A DNA stretch of 64,000 bases from Niebla homalea (Eukaryota; Ascomycota; Lecanoromycetes; Lecanorales; Ramalinaceae). The notes under the pieces are model-generated. The model was not told the DNA's origin, searched no databases, and saw only the letters and a program-made list of their open reading frames with translations. The DNA is taken from NCBI GenBank assembly GCA_019925105.1, contig JAHGAU010000022.1:124001-188000 (forward strand), given 5' to 3'. Positions 50,228 to 63,394 of this stretch are shown here, in pieces. Every line of letters begins with the position of its first letter. Positions within the stretch are counted from its first letter, which is position 1. Both the position numbers and the translations under genes were made by a program.

Positions 50228-52811
50228 ATTGATTCATTGTTTTATATTACGGATCTAGTTAAACTACTTCCGGCGTTCCTTAATAATCGGCCTTTTAACC
50301 TTATTAATAACCGTTAAAATTTAATATCTATAACGTTAAGACCAAAAACCGGTATCCACTTAGCCTTTATTTACTCTTTACCCCTTAAGATAAAAAGTAT
50401 TTACGGCCGTTAAAGAATAATTATCTATTTATACGTTTTTTCTTTTTACTTTTTCTAAGAAAATCCATAATATTACGATTAAGTTTTTTAAGGGTTTTTT
50501 TTAACTTTATAGCGTTTCCTTTATTTTATAAGTTTATTTTATATTATTATTCTAAACTATATCTCTGAATATTTTTACCGGTATATATATAATTATGATC
50601 TATTCGTATATACCGTCCTTTATATAAACGTTACCGTTTATTATCTTAATATCTTTTATATTATTTTAATATTAATTATTTTTCCCCTTTATAAGATATA
50701 GCCTTCCCTTTATAATCTTTTACCTCTGGATTAATAATAGGGTCTCTTAATAAGGTTTTCGTAACCTTATTTATTCTATTGGTTAAATTAAATTATAATA
50801 AAAAATCCGTAACTATTATAAACTTAATAGTTATTTTAACCCCTTTTTTTTATAATTAATATTTAAGGGTTATTATTAATCTCCGTTTTCCTTTATTAAA
50901 TTCGATTTAATCCTTATAGATAATAAATAAGAAATGAATATATATATAGCGTCTTATTTCCTTTACTTCTATTTATATTTAATTTATACCTTGCTATAAA
51001 TATATATTATAAAAAGGATATAAATTAAACCGTTTTTATTTATCCAGAGTTAAATTATTTACGTATGATTATCTTTTCTTATACTTTTATAACGATGAAA
51101 GTTCTTTATTATTTAAAGATAAGTAACGTTTTTTTAAAAAGATTAATTTTATATACTTATATTAACGTTTAATTTATTATAACGTAATTTATAAGATCAT
51201 TATTATTATCTTTTTATTTATAATCCTTTTAACCTCCTTTTCTTTTATACCGGGTTAGAGCTTATATATATTTATTTTAATTTCTTTAATATAGATTAAA
51301 TTAATTTCCTTCTTAACTTATTTTAATATTATTTGAATAAAGGGGGTAAATAATTCCTTTAGGTTATAAAATAAGCTTTATATATTCTTACTTACCGTAA
51401 ATCGACTTTATAAGTTTATTTTAACTTGAAATAATTTATATAAATAAACGTAACATAGCTTAATAAGTAAATATCGTTAATCAATTCTTTTATTTTTAAC
51501 TTTCAATTTCAACTTTATTAGTTCCTATTATATACCTATAGATAAGTAAATATACTGTAAAAGTGAGTGGTAAGTATATGAATAATGATCTATATAGGTG
51601 CTATAAAGGGGTGAAATAGAAGTATATGCCAAGCACCGGGCATCCGCTATGCCCCTTAAGGCCTTAGTGCCCGTAAAGGTCTTGGCAATGGCTTTTATAC
51701 ATAATAATTCCTTAATTAATAAATTATCTAAAAAAAAAAGGAAAAAGATTAAAAGTAATAATAACCTTTTTCGGATCCGCGTTATAATAAAATTTATCAA
51801 ATCGATCTTTTTTTTAGGTTGATTAATATTATCTAATTACTTAAGGAAGTTTCCATTTGTTTTATAAGAAAAAGTAATATCCCTTTTTATTTATTAATTA
51901 TAAAGTAATGTTTAATAATTTAATCTATTAAATATTCCAGTAATATTTAAGGGAAAAAGGCTTATAATATACTTTTTATCGTAAACTTATACTATATTTA
52001 CGCTGTTAATTGAATCTTTTAGGGTTATATTTAATAAATTTATTTATTTATTTATTAATCGGAAAAGAGTTTATATACTTTGATATAATTAAAAAAGATC
52101 TTTAAAATTATCTTTTTAAAGCTTTTCTTATAAAGAAGGACGATTAAATTGTACGCTTTTATTTTAAGTGATTTAACTTAATCGGTTACTTAATAATAGT
52201 TATTTTAGATTTCTTAAATCTATAAACATAATAATTAATATTAAAATAAATTCAAAATATAAAAAATAAAGACCTCCTTAGATAATTACGTTGCTATTAA
52301 AGAGGACTTCTTTAAACTTGCGTTTAACCCCGGAGTTTTATCCTTTTTAAATATATTAATTATTTTAATTATTATTTTTAAAGTTACTGTTCTATTCATA
52401 ATTCAAGTCAAAATACGTAATACCGTTAATATTAATTAAGTTACTATCCGGTAAAAAAGGGAAAAGGACTTCTTTAAAAGTTGGATTTTCTTATAAAAGG
52501 TATTAATTTTTATACGGTTTAACTTCTTAAAGGAAAAGAACTTAAAATCAAGTTGTAATTTTCCGCTTTATTCCTTATTATATTTTATTAAGTTTTGAAC
52601 CTTATAGAAAGAAACGGTTAAAATATATACGGTTAACCGGATGTATATTTATTTAAACTTTTTATAATTCTTTCTTTCTTTTATTAAGTTTATTATAATT
52701 ATATAAAAATTTCTGAATTCTTAAATTTAATAATTTATTTAATTAATAAATTTACCTTAAGGGTTATTCTTATATACTTTTCGTTTTAATATATTTTGAC
52801 TTAAGAGATAA
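50228..52811 (-). mobile_element. Partial LINE copy carrying a solo LTR
   Basis: Left tail block TTGATTCATTG, then ATTACGGATCTAGTT. It aligns block by block with the LINEs at 3561 and 42212 up to about 52811. There it abuts the 5' end of an oppositely oriented LINE, so its own 5' part is missing or displaced. No TSD was found. Confidence 0.65.
51526..51706. mobile_element. Solo LTR (181 bp) in the LINE at 50228-52811
   Basis: TATTATATACC to ACATAATA (a RIPed TG...CA) is flanked by GTTCC (51521-51525) and ATTCC (51707-51711). The LINE reads continuously when it is removed (AACTTTATTAGTTCC then TTAATTAATAAA). The inner part CCAAGCACCGGGCATCCGC is hardly RIPed. Confidence 0.65.
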
Positions 52812-54123
52812 CAACGAAAATAGGGACTTTAAAGGTTTAAAACGATACGTATACGTATAGTTTAAGTAATAGCAAGGCTAATACCTTAGTTACGTACGAT
52901 AAGTATAAATAATATAATAATTAAAAATAAGGGAACATACGGGTAAATCGCTTATATTAATAAAAACAACGGAGAATCATATTAATAACGTAATAATAAT
53001 ATAACGGATAGTCGTTAAATGAAATAACAAAATTATAATCGTTAAAAAGAGATTAAGGCGGCAATAGTAACGGGGAGAAAACGCGATAAGTATATATAAA
53101 ATGAAAGCTATATTAACGGTATTAAAAATATATAAAATAAATAAAGAAGCAATAAAAATAAAAAGCTTATAAATTATTAAAAACGGGGAATAAAAGAAAT
53201 AATACGTTAAATACGTAAAGAAATTAAAATAAAAGGAGAGGTAATAAAAGCCTTAAATGGGTTACTTACAACGGAATAGACGGTTGTTACGTTAAAGACT
53301 TAGTTAATATTATAGGTAAAGTTACGGGGAATAAGGGATTTTTATAAAAAGGTAAGAATAAAACTAAAAAGTTTAAAATAATTAAAGAAAACTTAAGACA
53401 TAATAGTAAGGATATTAATAAAAAATAAAAATAAAGATTAAAAGGTAAATATATAAAATAAAAAAACAACGGTAAAAGCTTTCTAAATAGAAGAGACTTA
53501 GACGAAAAAAGCTATAGAGAAAGAATACGTAATAACCGAAAGGAAGATAATATAGGATAAACAGAAGGCGGTAACATTAAAAATAAAAATTCTTTATTTA
53601 TTAATTAAAAAAAAAAGATTATTATTATAAAAACAAACTATTTATAACTTATAAAAACGTTTAAAGTAACGGGAAAACAATTAACAGAACAGATTATTAT
53701 TATACGTAAATTATAAAACGGAAATATTTTTCTTATAATAACGTCCTTAAAAAAGAATAAAGAAATTAAAAATATAAACCGGTAAAGATAAGTTTAAAAC
53801 GGCAAACGTATTAAGAAACTATTTATTATTACGGTAAATAAAACTTATTTAACGAATTTTATAAAAGTAAAAAGAAAGTTTTTTTTTATTTATTAAAAAA
53901 ACAGAATAAAATCCTTTATTCCGGATTAGAAATTGTTAATTATAAGCTTTTCCCAATAATACAAGAGCCGGATATTTTAAGATACATAAAAAAGTACTTT
54001 AAAACTATATTAAGCGTAAAGTTAATAAGGATATATAAAAATACTGTAAATAAAAGGATTATTAAAAATAAATCCTTTAAATTCATCTAATTATAGAATA
54101 AAGCTACAACTATTTATTAAAAT

Positions 54124-54308
54124 TGTCAGGTACTCATTAGGGGTAAGGGTGAATATAACTGAATTTCAACTGTATAGAGAAATCTATGGTATAGTATATA
54201 CGTAAGTATACGGAGGGCATACTTGAGGCCCTTTTAGGCCTAGCGCGCTGACTTAGCTCTTGGCTATCAGTATCGAAGCCCTCATACCTCAGCCCTCACA
54301 CCGTGACA
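54124..54308. mobile_element. Solo LTR (185 bp), little RIPed
   Basis: TGTCAGGTACTCATTAGGGG to CACCGTGACA, flanked by AAAAT (54119-54123) and AAAAC (54309-54313). The normal composition stands out inside a RIPed LINE. The first ten bases match the LTR at position 22, but the rest differs. Confidence 0.65.
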
Positions 54309-56942
54309 AAAACTTTAAGTATTAAAAATATAAATATACTATTATAAAATATTTTAATAACATAACTATATAAAATACATTAAGGGGTATAATACGTATC
54401 AATATACGGATTTAATAAGTGAAAGCTTTATTTAAAACGTATATAAATATATAACGTATAATAAGAATAAGTATTTAATATAAAATACAAAATAAAAAGT
54501 AAAAAAATTAAGTATAAAAAAACCAGGATAACCATTAAGGTTTAACGGTTATATAAAATTAAATCAATAAATTAATTAAAGATAGTTTTAGGACGGAAGT
54601 AAAATTAATTAAATAAAAGCGGATAAAAAACTCTAATGAATAACGTAAAAAAGAAAAAGCTTATTATGATATTAATCTTTAAATCCGGTTGCCTTAAGGT
54701 AACGATAATAACTATAAAAAAGCCGGGATAAATAACGTTTATTTCTAAATAAGAAACCGGTAACTTAATTTTAATAAGGAATCGGTAACTTAAATAGAAA
54801 TTAACGGGAAAACTTTAAGGGAAATTAATATATAATAAATTAATACCTTTAAGAATAATATAATATAACGTATTAAGTAAATTTGATTGATTAATTGATT
54901 TATACCACGGATCTAATTAAGTTAATTCTGACGTTCCTTAATAATCGGCTATTAAGTTTTATCAATAAACGTAAAAACTTAATATCTATAACGTTAAGAT
55001 TAAAAACTGGTATTTATAAATTTTTATTTTTATTTTAAAGGATAAAGAACGTTTACGGTTATTTAAAGCGTAATAATTTATTTAAATATTTTTTCAAGAA
55101 AACCTATAATATTATATTTAAGTTCTTTCAAGGGTTATCCTTGGACCTATTGCTTTTTTATTTTGTTACGGGTTTACCCTATATTATACCTTAAATAATA
55201 CCTTTAAGTACCCTTACTGGTATATATATTATTATTACCTTATTAATACGTAACTTCCCTTATAATAAACGTTATTATTATTTATACAGACCTTTTTTGT
55301 ATTATTTTAATATTAAGGATGAACCTTAATCCTTATTAAGTATAGCCCTTCCGTTACGTTTTTTTATTCCGGGATCGATAACGGGGTTTTTCAATAAAAT
55401 CTTTAATAAACTTTTTTATTTTATTAATAAGGTTAAATTATAGTAATAAACCTATGATTATTATAAACTTCATAACCGCCTTAATGTTTTTAATATAATT
55501 AATATTTAATAATCATGGTTAATTCCCGTTTTCTTATTTAACTTAACTTGAATTATCGTAAATAATAAATAAGAAATAAATATATACGTAACTTCCTGAT
55601 TTTTTTTTTATTTATATTTATAGCCGGTATTTATTCGGTTATTAATGTATATAATTAAAAAATTTAAACCGTTCTTTCTTATCCGGAATTAAATTATTAA
55701 TAGATTATTACTTTTCCTTATAATTTTATAACGGTAAAGGTATTGATTAATAATCTTTTTACTATTTAAAATTACGTATTATCGCCTTTAAGGGATCGAT
55801 CCTTTATATTTATATTAAGTCTTAGTTTATTATATCTTAATTTACTTAATAGTCGTTATTATGTTTATCTTTATAAGTTTCTTAACCTTTATCTCCCTTA
55901 TATTAAACAGTAATTTATATATATTTATATTAACCTTTTAAATATAAGTTAAGTCGATTTCCTTCTTAATTGACTTGAACTTTACTTTAATAAAAAAAAT
56001 AAGTATTTCTTTTCTGTTTTTCTTTATCCGAGACTTCTTAAAGTTTAAGCGGATATATTTATTCCTTATTAATATAGTTAAATATATACCTTTTTTAAGT
56101 TTTATTTAAGCGATTATTTAATTAGAAGATAACTTAATTAATAATATAAAAACTTCGGATTTTAATATTGGGGTAAAGGTCGTTTTATAAGCGTTATTAA
56201 TTACTTTTAAATACCGGTTTTAAACCTTATATAGTTATTAAATAGGCTTTTTCTTATATTTAAGGGTACCTGTAAACGCGTATTAAATAACTATTACGTA
56301 CGTTTAAGCCGGCTTTACTATTACTTTATAAACCGTTCTGGCCTTTTAAAGGGTAACTCTTTACGTTAATATTAAAAAGTAAATAAAGCCTTTTTCTTAT
56401 AAAATTATCTTCTTTTAACCCTTTTTCACATAATCCCTTTAATTAAGCTTTCCGTCGACTTAAAGGCCAAAAACTTTAATATTAACTTTTAACTTTACCG
56501 TAATTTTACTTAAGTTTATTATAATTAAGCTTTTAATTATACAAATAAGTCTATACTTATATAGCGTAAACTAAGTATTATATATTTTTATTTACCGTAA
56601 ATAGACTTTATAATTTTATTTTCACTTTAAGTAATTTATATAAATTAACGTATTATAAGTTAGAAAGTAAATGTTATTAATAAAGTTTCTTATTTAAATC
56701 TTTTATTTTACGTTTAATAAAAGAGGAAAGAAAGCCCCTTTAAGGGTTTTAATTTTGCCTTTTAAAGTATTAATTACCGTATTATTAAACCTTTTAAAAG
56801 GCGGGAATTTAAGGATAAATTCAAGTTTCTTATTTTACTTTTTATTATATTTTATTAACTTTTATATTCTACAGGGGGAAATAATTAAATTATAAATTAC
56901 CGATCGGAAATATATTGACTTAATTTTCTTAATAATCCTTTC

Positions 56943-57106
56943 TGTTACGTGCAAGCAGTACAGATACCAAGATAGGCATAGCGCAAGGGCCTAGGGCCAG
57001 GATGCTTGGTATGCGTACCCACATAATTAGCAATACCGTTTATAGTTATAATCGAGGCAGTTACTACTCTACCCTCAATATTTATACTTCGTCTTTTTCC
57101 TTAACA
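56943..57106. repeat. Left LTR of the TRIM-like element
   Basis: Shares CCAAGATAGGCATAGCGCAA and ATCGAGGCAGTTAC with the right copy. The start is unRIPed and the end RIPed (TTAACA for TGACA). Confidence 0.85.
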
Positions 57107-57474
57107 AATAATAGCAATAACTAAGTTCCGATTCTACTTATATTATTATATATAAGAAGGACTATGGATATACCCTTACCGACCGGTTTAAACTATGGTA
57201 CGTAAAGTACCTAGCTATGAACTATGACTTTTAAGCACCCTTTAATAACGGACTATATACTATATATAGTACCTATACCTGGAATAATAAACCAGTAAAT
57301 AATACGCTCTTTTATAGTAACTTCTTACTTTCGAAGATTTATGGATACGGTAGTTAATTATTAACTTAACCTCCGGATCAGTACTTATAATAAGCAATAA
57401 AGATTTTACATTAAAGGTTAATAAAAACGTAAGTTAAAAATAATAAGCAAAGAAGGATACTTTAATACTTATAT

Positions 57475-57600
57475 GCCTTATAGTTAATATAAAGACCTTA
57501 TGCTATAAAATCGGCATAAAAACCTTATTATTATATATTATAAAGTCGGCATAAAGATTTTATTACTATATACTTTATAATTAGCATAAAAATTATACAG
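57475..57600. repeat. Tandem array inside the TRIM-like element
   Basis: Three to four copies of a unit of about 50 bp containing ATAAAGTCGGCATAAAGATT and a TATATACT spacer, progressively mutated along the array. Confidence 0.6.
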
Positions 57601-58016
57601 GGGGTATATACGTTATCGTAATAATAATAACCAAGTTATTACTTAATTTATAATATATAATATTTACGGCTTAATTAATTAATTATTAAAAGTAAAAGCA
57701 TAAATATAAATAAGGGTACGGACGTATACTCCTTCGGTAAAACCACGGAGATCCATTTTTGGAACGATTTAATTCAACTTTAATTGCTTAAAATCCATGA
57801 CTATTTCCCGGGTCGCGGTTCCCTTCGTTTTTCGTGATCTTATTAACTTTACCGTTTACCCTACCTTACGGCTTAATAACTATATATCCAATCAATATGA
57901 TTCACACACTTAAGGCTTACTCTTAATCACCTTTATTACCGAGGCTATCAATATTTATAATGTTTTATAATAGATGGTCCAATGTAAGCGTCGGCTTTTT
58001 GTTTTTTATGGGCGTT

Positions 58017-58180
58017 TATTACGTATAAGCAGTATAGATACCAAGATAGGTATAGCGTAAGGGCCTAGGGCAAGGATGCTTGGCATACGTACCCACATAA
58101 CTAGCAACACCGTTTATAATTGCAATCGAGGCAGTTACCACTCCACCCTCAATACCTGCACTTCGTCTTTTTCCCTGACA
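58017..58180. repeat. Right LTR of the TRIM-like element
   Basis: The start is RIPed (TATTACGTATAAGCAG) and the end unRIPed (CACTCCACCCTCAATACC, then TGACA). Same length as the left copy. Confidence 0.85.
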
Positions 58181-60762
58181 CTTTCCTTCTTTTTTTAAGT
58201 TTTTTATATTATATAAGTATCTCTTAATTCCTATATTTAAACTTTATTTAATTTATGCCTTTACTTTTATAATTATTATTATATATTTTTTATCTTAATA
58301 AGTTTTAGCTCTTTAAAACGGCTTTATTATTAAAATTATTACGTTAATCATTCTATTTAACGTTTTTATTACTTACTTTTCAAAGAGGTTAATTTAATCT
58401 TTATTATTCAATTAAAGAAGTTTTATTAATTGTGTTATTATTTCCTTTATCTTTATATGTATTTTAACTTTTTAACCGTTTTTTACGCTTTTTCTATTAA
58501 TATTAATAATATTATATTAACCGATTAATTTAAGGTTATTTATATTAGTATATAATTTAAGTTATATGTTAAGTCTTCTTAAGGCTTATATATTATTATT
58601 ATATTATTAATCCCTTCCGTATTAAACATTAAATCAATTACTATCTTAATACCCCGGGTTTTATATATTATAGTATCTTAACGTATTATTAATAAAAACT
58701 TAAACGTTATAATAAATATTAATAGCTTTTTTAATTTAACATAATTAATTATATGGCCTTTTTTATTTTATATAATATAATAAAGCTTAAAGTTTTTTAA
58801 TATAATATATTCCCGGGTATAAATAAAATCCCTTTAAGTAATAGTATTATAAAAAGCTTTGTTTTATTAATTAATAACGGATTATATGTATTATAAATGT
58901 TTGAATTATTTCTTATATTTTTTTCCGCGTAATCCGGAATATATATAGATTTCCGTTATAATAAGTTATATTTTAACTATTTATCTTTACCCTTTTACTT
59001 ATAAAGAAATATAATTAAATTGTTACGTTTTCCTTAAATATTAAGTAAAATTTTTAACCCGGGTTAATTAAACAATATATCCACAGGTTATCTAATAACT
59101 TTTATATTATTATAATACTAACGTTTTTTCTTTAAACTTAAATATTAATAATATTACCTTAATTACTTTATTTTATACGTTATCTTATATTATTCTTAGA
59201 AATAATAATATATTATATATTAACTTCCGTTAAGGCCTTCCAGTTTATTTTTATTTAAATTATTAACCCTTTATAAAAATTAAATATTATTTATGCCGGC
59301 TTTTTTATCATTATTATTATTATTTTAAAGCCGTTAAACTTAAAGGTTAATATTATAATAAGTTTTATTGACGTTATACTTAATAAAATTATAAAGTACT
59401 TCTTTATCCGTTTTAAGGTATCCGGTTTTTTTATTATTGGGGGAGTTTATAATTAACGATTTATAATCCGGAATAAAGGACCATATTTTCTTTTTTTTTA
59501 TACGTTTTAGAATAAATTTATTAATTATTTTTATAAAGTAATTAACCATATTTTATTTTCTTATAATAATAAATAATTATTTTAATATTTTTACCTTTTT
59601 AAACTTACTTTTATTATTTACGGTTTTATTTTTTAAGTTATCTTTTATTTTTAAAGATATTATATTAAAAAGAATATTTCTGCTTTATAATTTATATATA
59701 GTAATAATTTATTCTATTAATAATTCTCCCGTTACTTTAAACGTTTTTATAAGCTATAAAGGGTTAATTTTTATTACGGTATTCTTTTTTTTTTTTCGTT
59801 AATAGTTAAATCGTTTTTATTTTTATTTTCTTTATTACCGCCGCCTTCTCTTTAACCCGTACCGTTTCCTTTTCGGTTATTACGTACCCTTTTTTTTACG
59901 GCCTTTACGGCCCAACTTTTTTATCTATAGGGCTCCCGTTAATGCCCCTTTATTTTATACAGTTACCCCTTAATTTTTACCCCCGTTCCTTCTTAATATC
60001 CTTACCGCCGCTTTTCGGGCTTTCCGTAATTACCTTAATTCTTTTAATCCTACCCCTACCTTCTTATAAAAGTCCCTTATTTTTTATAGTTTTACTTATA
60101 ATATTGGTTAAACTTTTAATATAATAATTATCTATTCCGTTATAAGTAATCCGTTTTAAGCTTTCATTGTTTTTTCTCTTATTTTAGCTCCATTATATAT
60201 TTAACATTATTTTTCCTGTTTTTAATCTTTGATTATTTATAAATTTATTAAGTTTAATATCTTTATCTTCTTTTTATATACCCTTAATATTATTAATATT
60301 ATATTTCTTTTATTCATATTTATTGTTTTTTCTTTTTATTATTACCGCCGCCCCGATCTTTTTAACGTCTTTTTTACTTAATATTTTTTATATGTTTTAC
60401 GCGTTCCTTTATGTATATCTTATTAATTATAACCTTTTTATTTAGTTTAACGGCCCTTTATAACGTTATTTTCCCGTTATTTTTTATTAACATAAATTAT
60501 TTATCTATATATTCTTTTGTTTTTAATTATTATACCACTTATATTTATCGCAATTAAAACGCTAGCCTCACTATTACTTAAGCTATGCGTATACGTATCG
60601 TTTTACTTTTGGGGTCCCTTTATTCGTCGCTATTTTTTATCGGGGTAATTTTAATAAATTCTATTAAGTAAAATAATTAAAATAATTTTATAAATATTTA
60701 AGTTTAAAAAAAATAGAAAACGTTAAAATTATAATAATAATAAAGTTATAATATATATCTAT

Positions 60763-61070
60763 AAATTTATGAACCAGCATATAAGCATTCCGAGTGGATC
60801 TAAGCAGGTTAAGCAGGTTAAAAGTATATCCCCCCTCGCTTGGGTAAGCGTTCGCGAGTATCTTAATTCGCTTAGGAGCGCTCGCGAGTATCCGGCTTGC
60901 TCGTGAGTTTCTTACTTGCTCGTAAGTTTTTTTTGTTTTAACTTAACGTTTTTTTAATTAATTTACCCTCTTTAACTACCCCCCACCCTTAAAGGATAAA
61001 TTACTAGCTCCAAGGGTAACTTTTAGTTAAATTAACCGAATCTATAATCTATTTTTAAAGCATTGAATAT
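60763..61070. repeat. Dispersed repeat, second copy of 32838-33115
   Basis: TATAAATTTATGAACCAGC, AAGCAGGTTAAGCAGGT, the GCTCGCGAGTATC units and TAGCTCCAAGGGTAACTT follow the same order as in the other copy. This copy is less RIPed in the middle (TTCGCGAGTATC and GCTTGCTCGTGAG). Confidence 0.55.
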
Positions 61071-61959
61071 TACGACTTATAGGGGGGCTACGGGTATACC
61101 CGTTGCCAAGAAAGCTTAATAAAAAGAATAATAATAAATTTAACCCGTTATTTTACCGTTTTAAACATTATTATTTTTAAACATTTTTTTACTTACTCGG
61201 GACCGCTTAAAGCGCCCGTAAGTTCTTTAATCTACTCGTAAGTAATTTACGAGCGGTCTAAGGGAATAAATCTGTTTTTTTATTTATTCAATCCGAGCAG
61301 GTCGCAGATTTACTAATATATCGGCTTTATAAATTTATAACCGTTCTTACTCTAACGGATATTACGTATATAACGTTTAAGTTATTTAAGTTATTTATAA
61401 ATCTATTAAAATATCTCTTTATAGTAATTATAAAAATGTTATAATACTTTATATATATTAAGTATTATATTATAGTATATAACGGAAAAGTAACTAATCC
61501 GTATATCGTTTTTATAATATCCTTAAGTATATCCTCTATTAACGATTTTAAGACACGATATAATTTTATTAATTTATAAATATACGTCTTTAACTTTTTA
61601 AGAGTTTGATTAATTAAAAAGTAATTGAACAAAAAAAAATAGTAATAATAAGCTTAACGGGAGTTAAGCTATTTAATTCTGTTTTTGAAAAGTTTTATAA
61701 TAAAACCCATTTTTCAATTTAATTCAATTAAACTATAAGTATTTATTATAGATTAAAAATAATAAAATATAAATTATATAAATTAATAAAGATAAAAACT
61801 TATAGTTTACGTTAAAACTCCGTTACGTTAACATATATTATTTTTAATTATTATAAAAGGATTAAGAGAAAAATTATAAATTAAGTATATTTTCATTATT
61901 TAAATCGTAATAAATAAGTTTATAAGAGCGCTATTTATTTAACGTTATAAGTAATTTAT
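61071..61959. other. RIP-degraded DNA left of the second compact LTR element
   Basis: GC-normal patches lie at 61080-61110 and 61190-61260 (GCTTAAAGCGCCCGTAAG). No coding signal. It may be the distal interior of the compact LTR element copy, but I could not align it. Confidence 0.35.
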
Positions 61960-62654
61960 AAAACTCTTAAGCTTTAAGGATAATAAACTCTAGGAAAACC
62001 CCGTATTATAATATAAGTCGGTAAAACCTTAAAAAATCGTTTTTAAGTAATTTAACTTTCAATAAATTACGATTATAGATTATATATACGATAGTTTCTA
62101 GGATCTTTACGTTCGTACGATTTCCTTAATTTTTAATTTTTCTTAACGTATATTTAAAAATAATTTTTAATAATATAACTTAAAATAATATTTAAAGCTT
62201 AATTAAATATTTAAAGAGTTCGGAGTAACTTAAAGAATATAAACCTTATTATTATTATTACTCTTTAAGGTACCGATTTTCCATTTAATATTTTTACTTA
62301 AAACCTAACGCTTACCCGTGAATCCCGGTATATTAATAAAGCTTAAAAAGCAATTAAAAAGTAATTATAGAAAAGGTATCGAGGATCTATGTTATTACTA
62401 TAATAATATTATCATCCTAAGGGGATAATTAACTTAAGTATAAATATAATAATATTAAATAGAGTATTATTAAGCCGTTATATAAAGGGTATTAAGATAT
62501 TTCTATAATACGTATAAATATTAATACCTAGCCGTATATCCTATATTACCTAAGTATTTTATATAGATAATATTATGCTTTTTAAATAGATTATATATAA
62601 TGTATTTAATATCGAAATATACTTATTCCTCCCTTATATGTCCTACGTTTAATA
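61960..62654 (-). mobile_element. Second copy of the compact LTR element, strongly RIPed
   Basis: The 5' LTR is 62427-62654, reverse complement of 36440-36677. Interior blocks matching 36680-37130 in reverse order are CATCCTAAGGGG, GGTATCGAGGATCTATG, GGTACCGATTTTCC, GTTCGGAGTAACTTAAAG and AAACCCCGTATTATAAT. The left limit is where recognisable similarity ends. Confidence 0.65.
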
Positions 62655-63394
62655 TTAAATTATTTATTTAAATCTTAATATTTTTAATTTCTGGAAAAAG
62701 TTATTTTAAATATTAAGAACTTTAATTTTTTTATTATAAGAATATAAATAAATTAAATATTACTTTAATAGAATATTTAAAAACATTTAAATAAAACCTT
62801 TTCAAGAATATTTTTAGGAAAGCTTAGCTTTTTTATATAAATCTAAATAGAGTTATATAATTAAATATTATTATATTAAAATAAAAAAAGATAGAAATTT
62901 TTATGTTTTTTATTAAAAAAATTATTAATATAATATTATAAAAAAAAAAGAATATTCTATTAATAATTCTAAAGTAAATTCGATTTAAGTTTATATTTTT
63001 AAATTTTTTTAAAAGAAATTTCCAAGAAATAAGCCTAAATCTTAAGGTTTTTCCAAAACCTGATTAGATTAAACCCGTTTAAACTAGGTTTAACTTAAAT
63101 TAAACTGGTTTAAATTAAATCTATTTTAATTTAATTTTACGTAAATTAGCGGGGAAAAAGATTTATTAAGTTTATATTATAAGCGAGCGCGGTAAAATGG
63201 CATTTTTACGTGCGGAAAATAAACCATAGAATAATTAAATATTTTAAAATTAAAAGACGATTTTATTAAAAGCCCTTAAACCCTATTTAATAAATTACGT
63301 ACTTATTATCGATAAAATAATAATAAATATCTGACGATTTACCGGTACTTATATTTAACTTTAATTAAGCTTAATTATTATATAGGGCCTATAA
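62655..63394. other. RIP-degraded DNA with a terminus-like block
   Basis: The block GCGAGCGCGGTAAAATGGCA (63183-63202) is the reverse complement of the blocks near 31440 and 33910, with similar flanks. No open frames. Confidence 0.4.

Larger units (their letters stand above)
56943..58180. mobile_element. TRIM-like element: 1.24 kb with 164-bp LTRs
   Basis: Direct repeats 56943-57106 and 58017-58180 run from TGTTACGTGCAAGCAG to TTCCCTGACA. The flanking CTTTC (56938-56942, 58181-58185) is a perfect 5-bp TSD. The 910-bp interior holds no RT or protease motif and no open frame. Terminal repeats with a very short interior fit a terminal-repeat retrotransposon in miniature. The interior has mixed composition, with less RIPed patches at 57140-57260 and 57740-57850, and a tandem array. 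Confidence 0.85.
54882..60661 (-). mobile_element. LINE copy with internal deletion and a nested TRIM-like element
   Basis: TSD TATTAAGTAAA (54871-54881, 60662-60672). The tail TTTGATTGATTAATTGA is at the left and the 5' block TTTTGGGGTCCC near 60608. Excluding the nested element it is about 4.5 kb. Compared with the 42212 copy, roughly 0.76 kb is missing near 56710, between a TTTTATTTTACG and an AATAAAAGAGGAAAG block. Confidence 0.8.
52812..60763 (+). mobile_element. Oppositely oriented LINE copy, split by a LINE and a solo LTR
   Basis: The left edge is the reverse complement of the LINE 5' block: ACGAAAATAGGGAC, then AAAACGATACGTATACG. It runs to 54881 and resumes at 60673-60763 after the nested LINE 54882-60661. 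There it matches the reverse complement of 47240-47330. It is the only plus-strand LINE in the window. Its 3' end is missing or displaced at about 60763. The left start is approximate. Confidence 0.7.

Noticed and set aside
51528..51800. Minus-strand 90-codon frame
   Set aside because: It spans a solo LTR and its LINE host and starts within the TSD region, so it is a chance frame.
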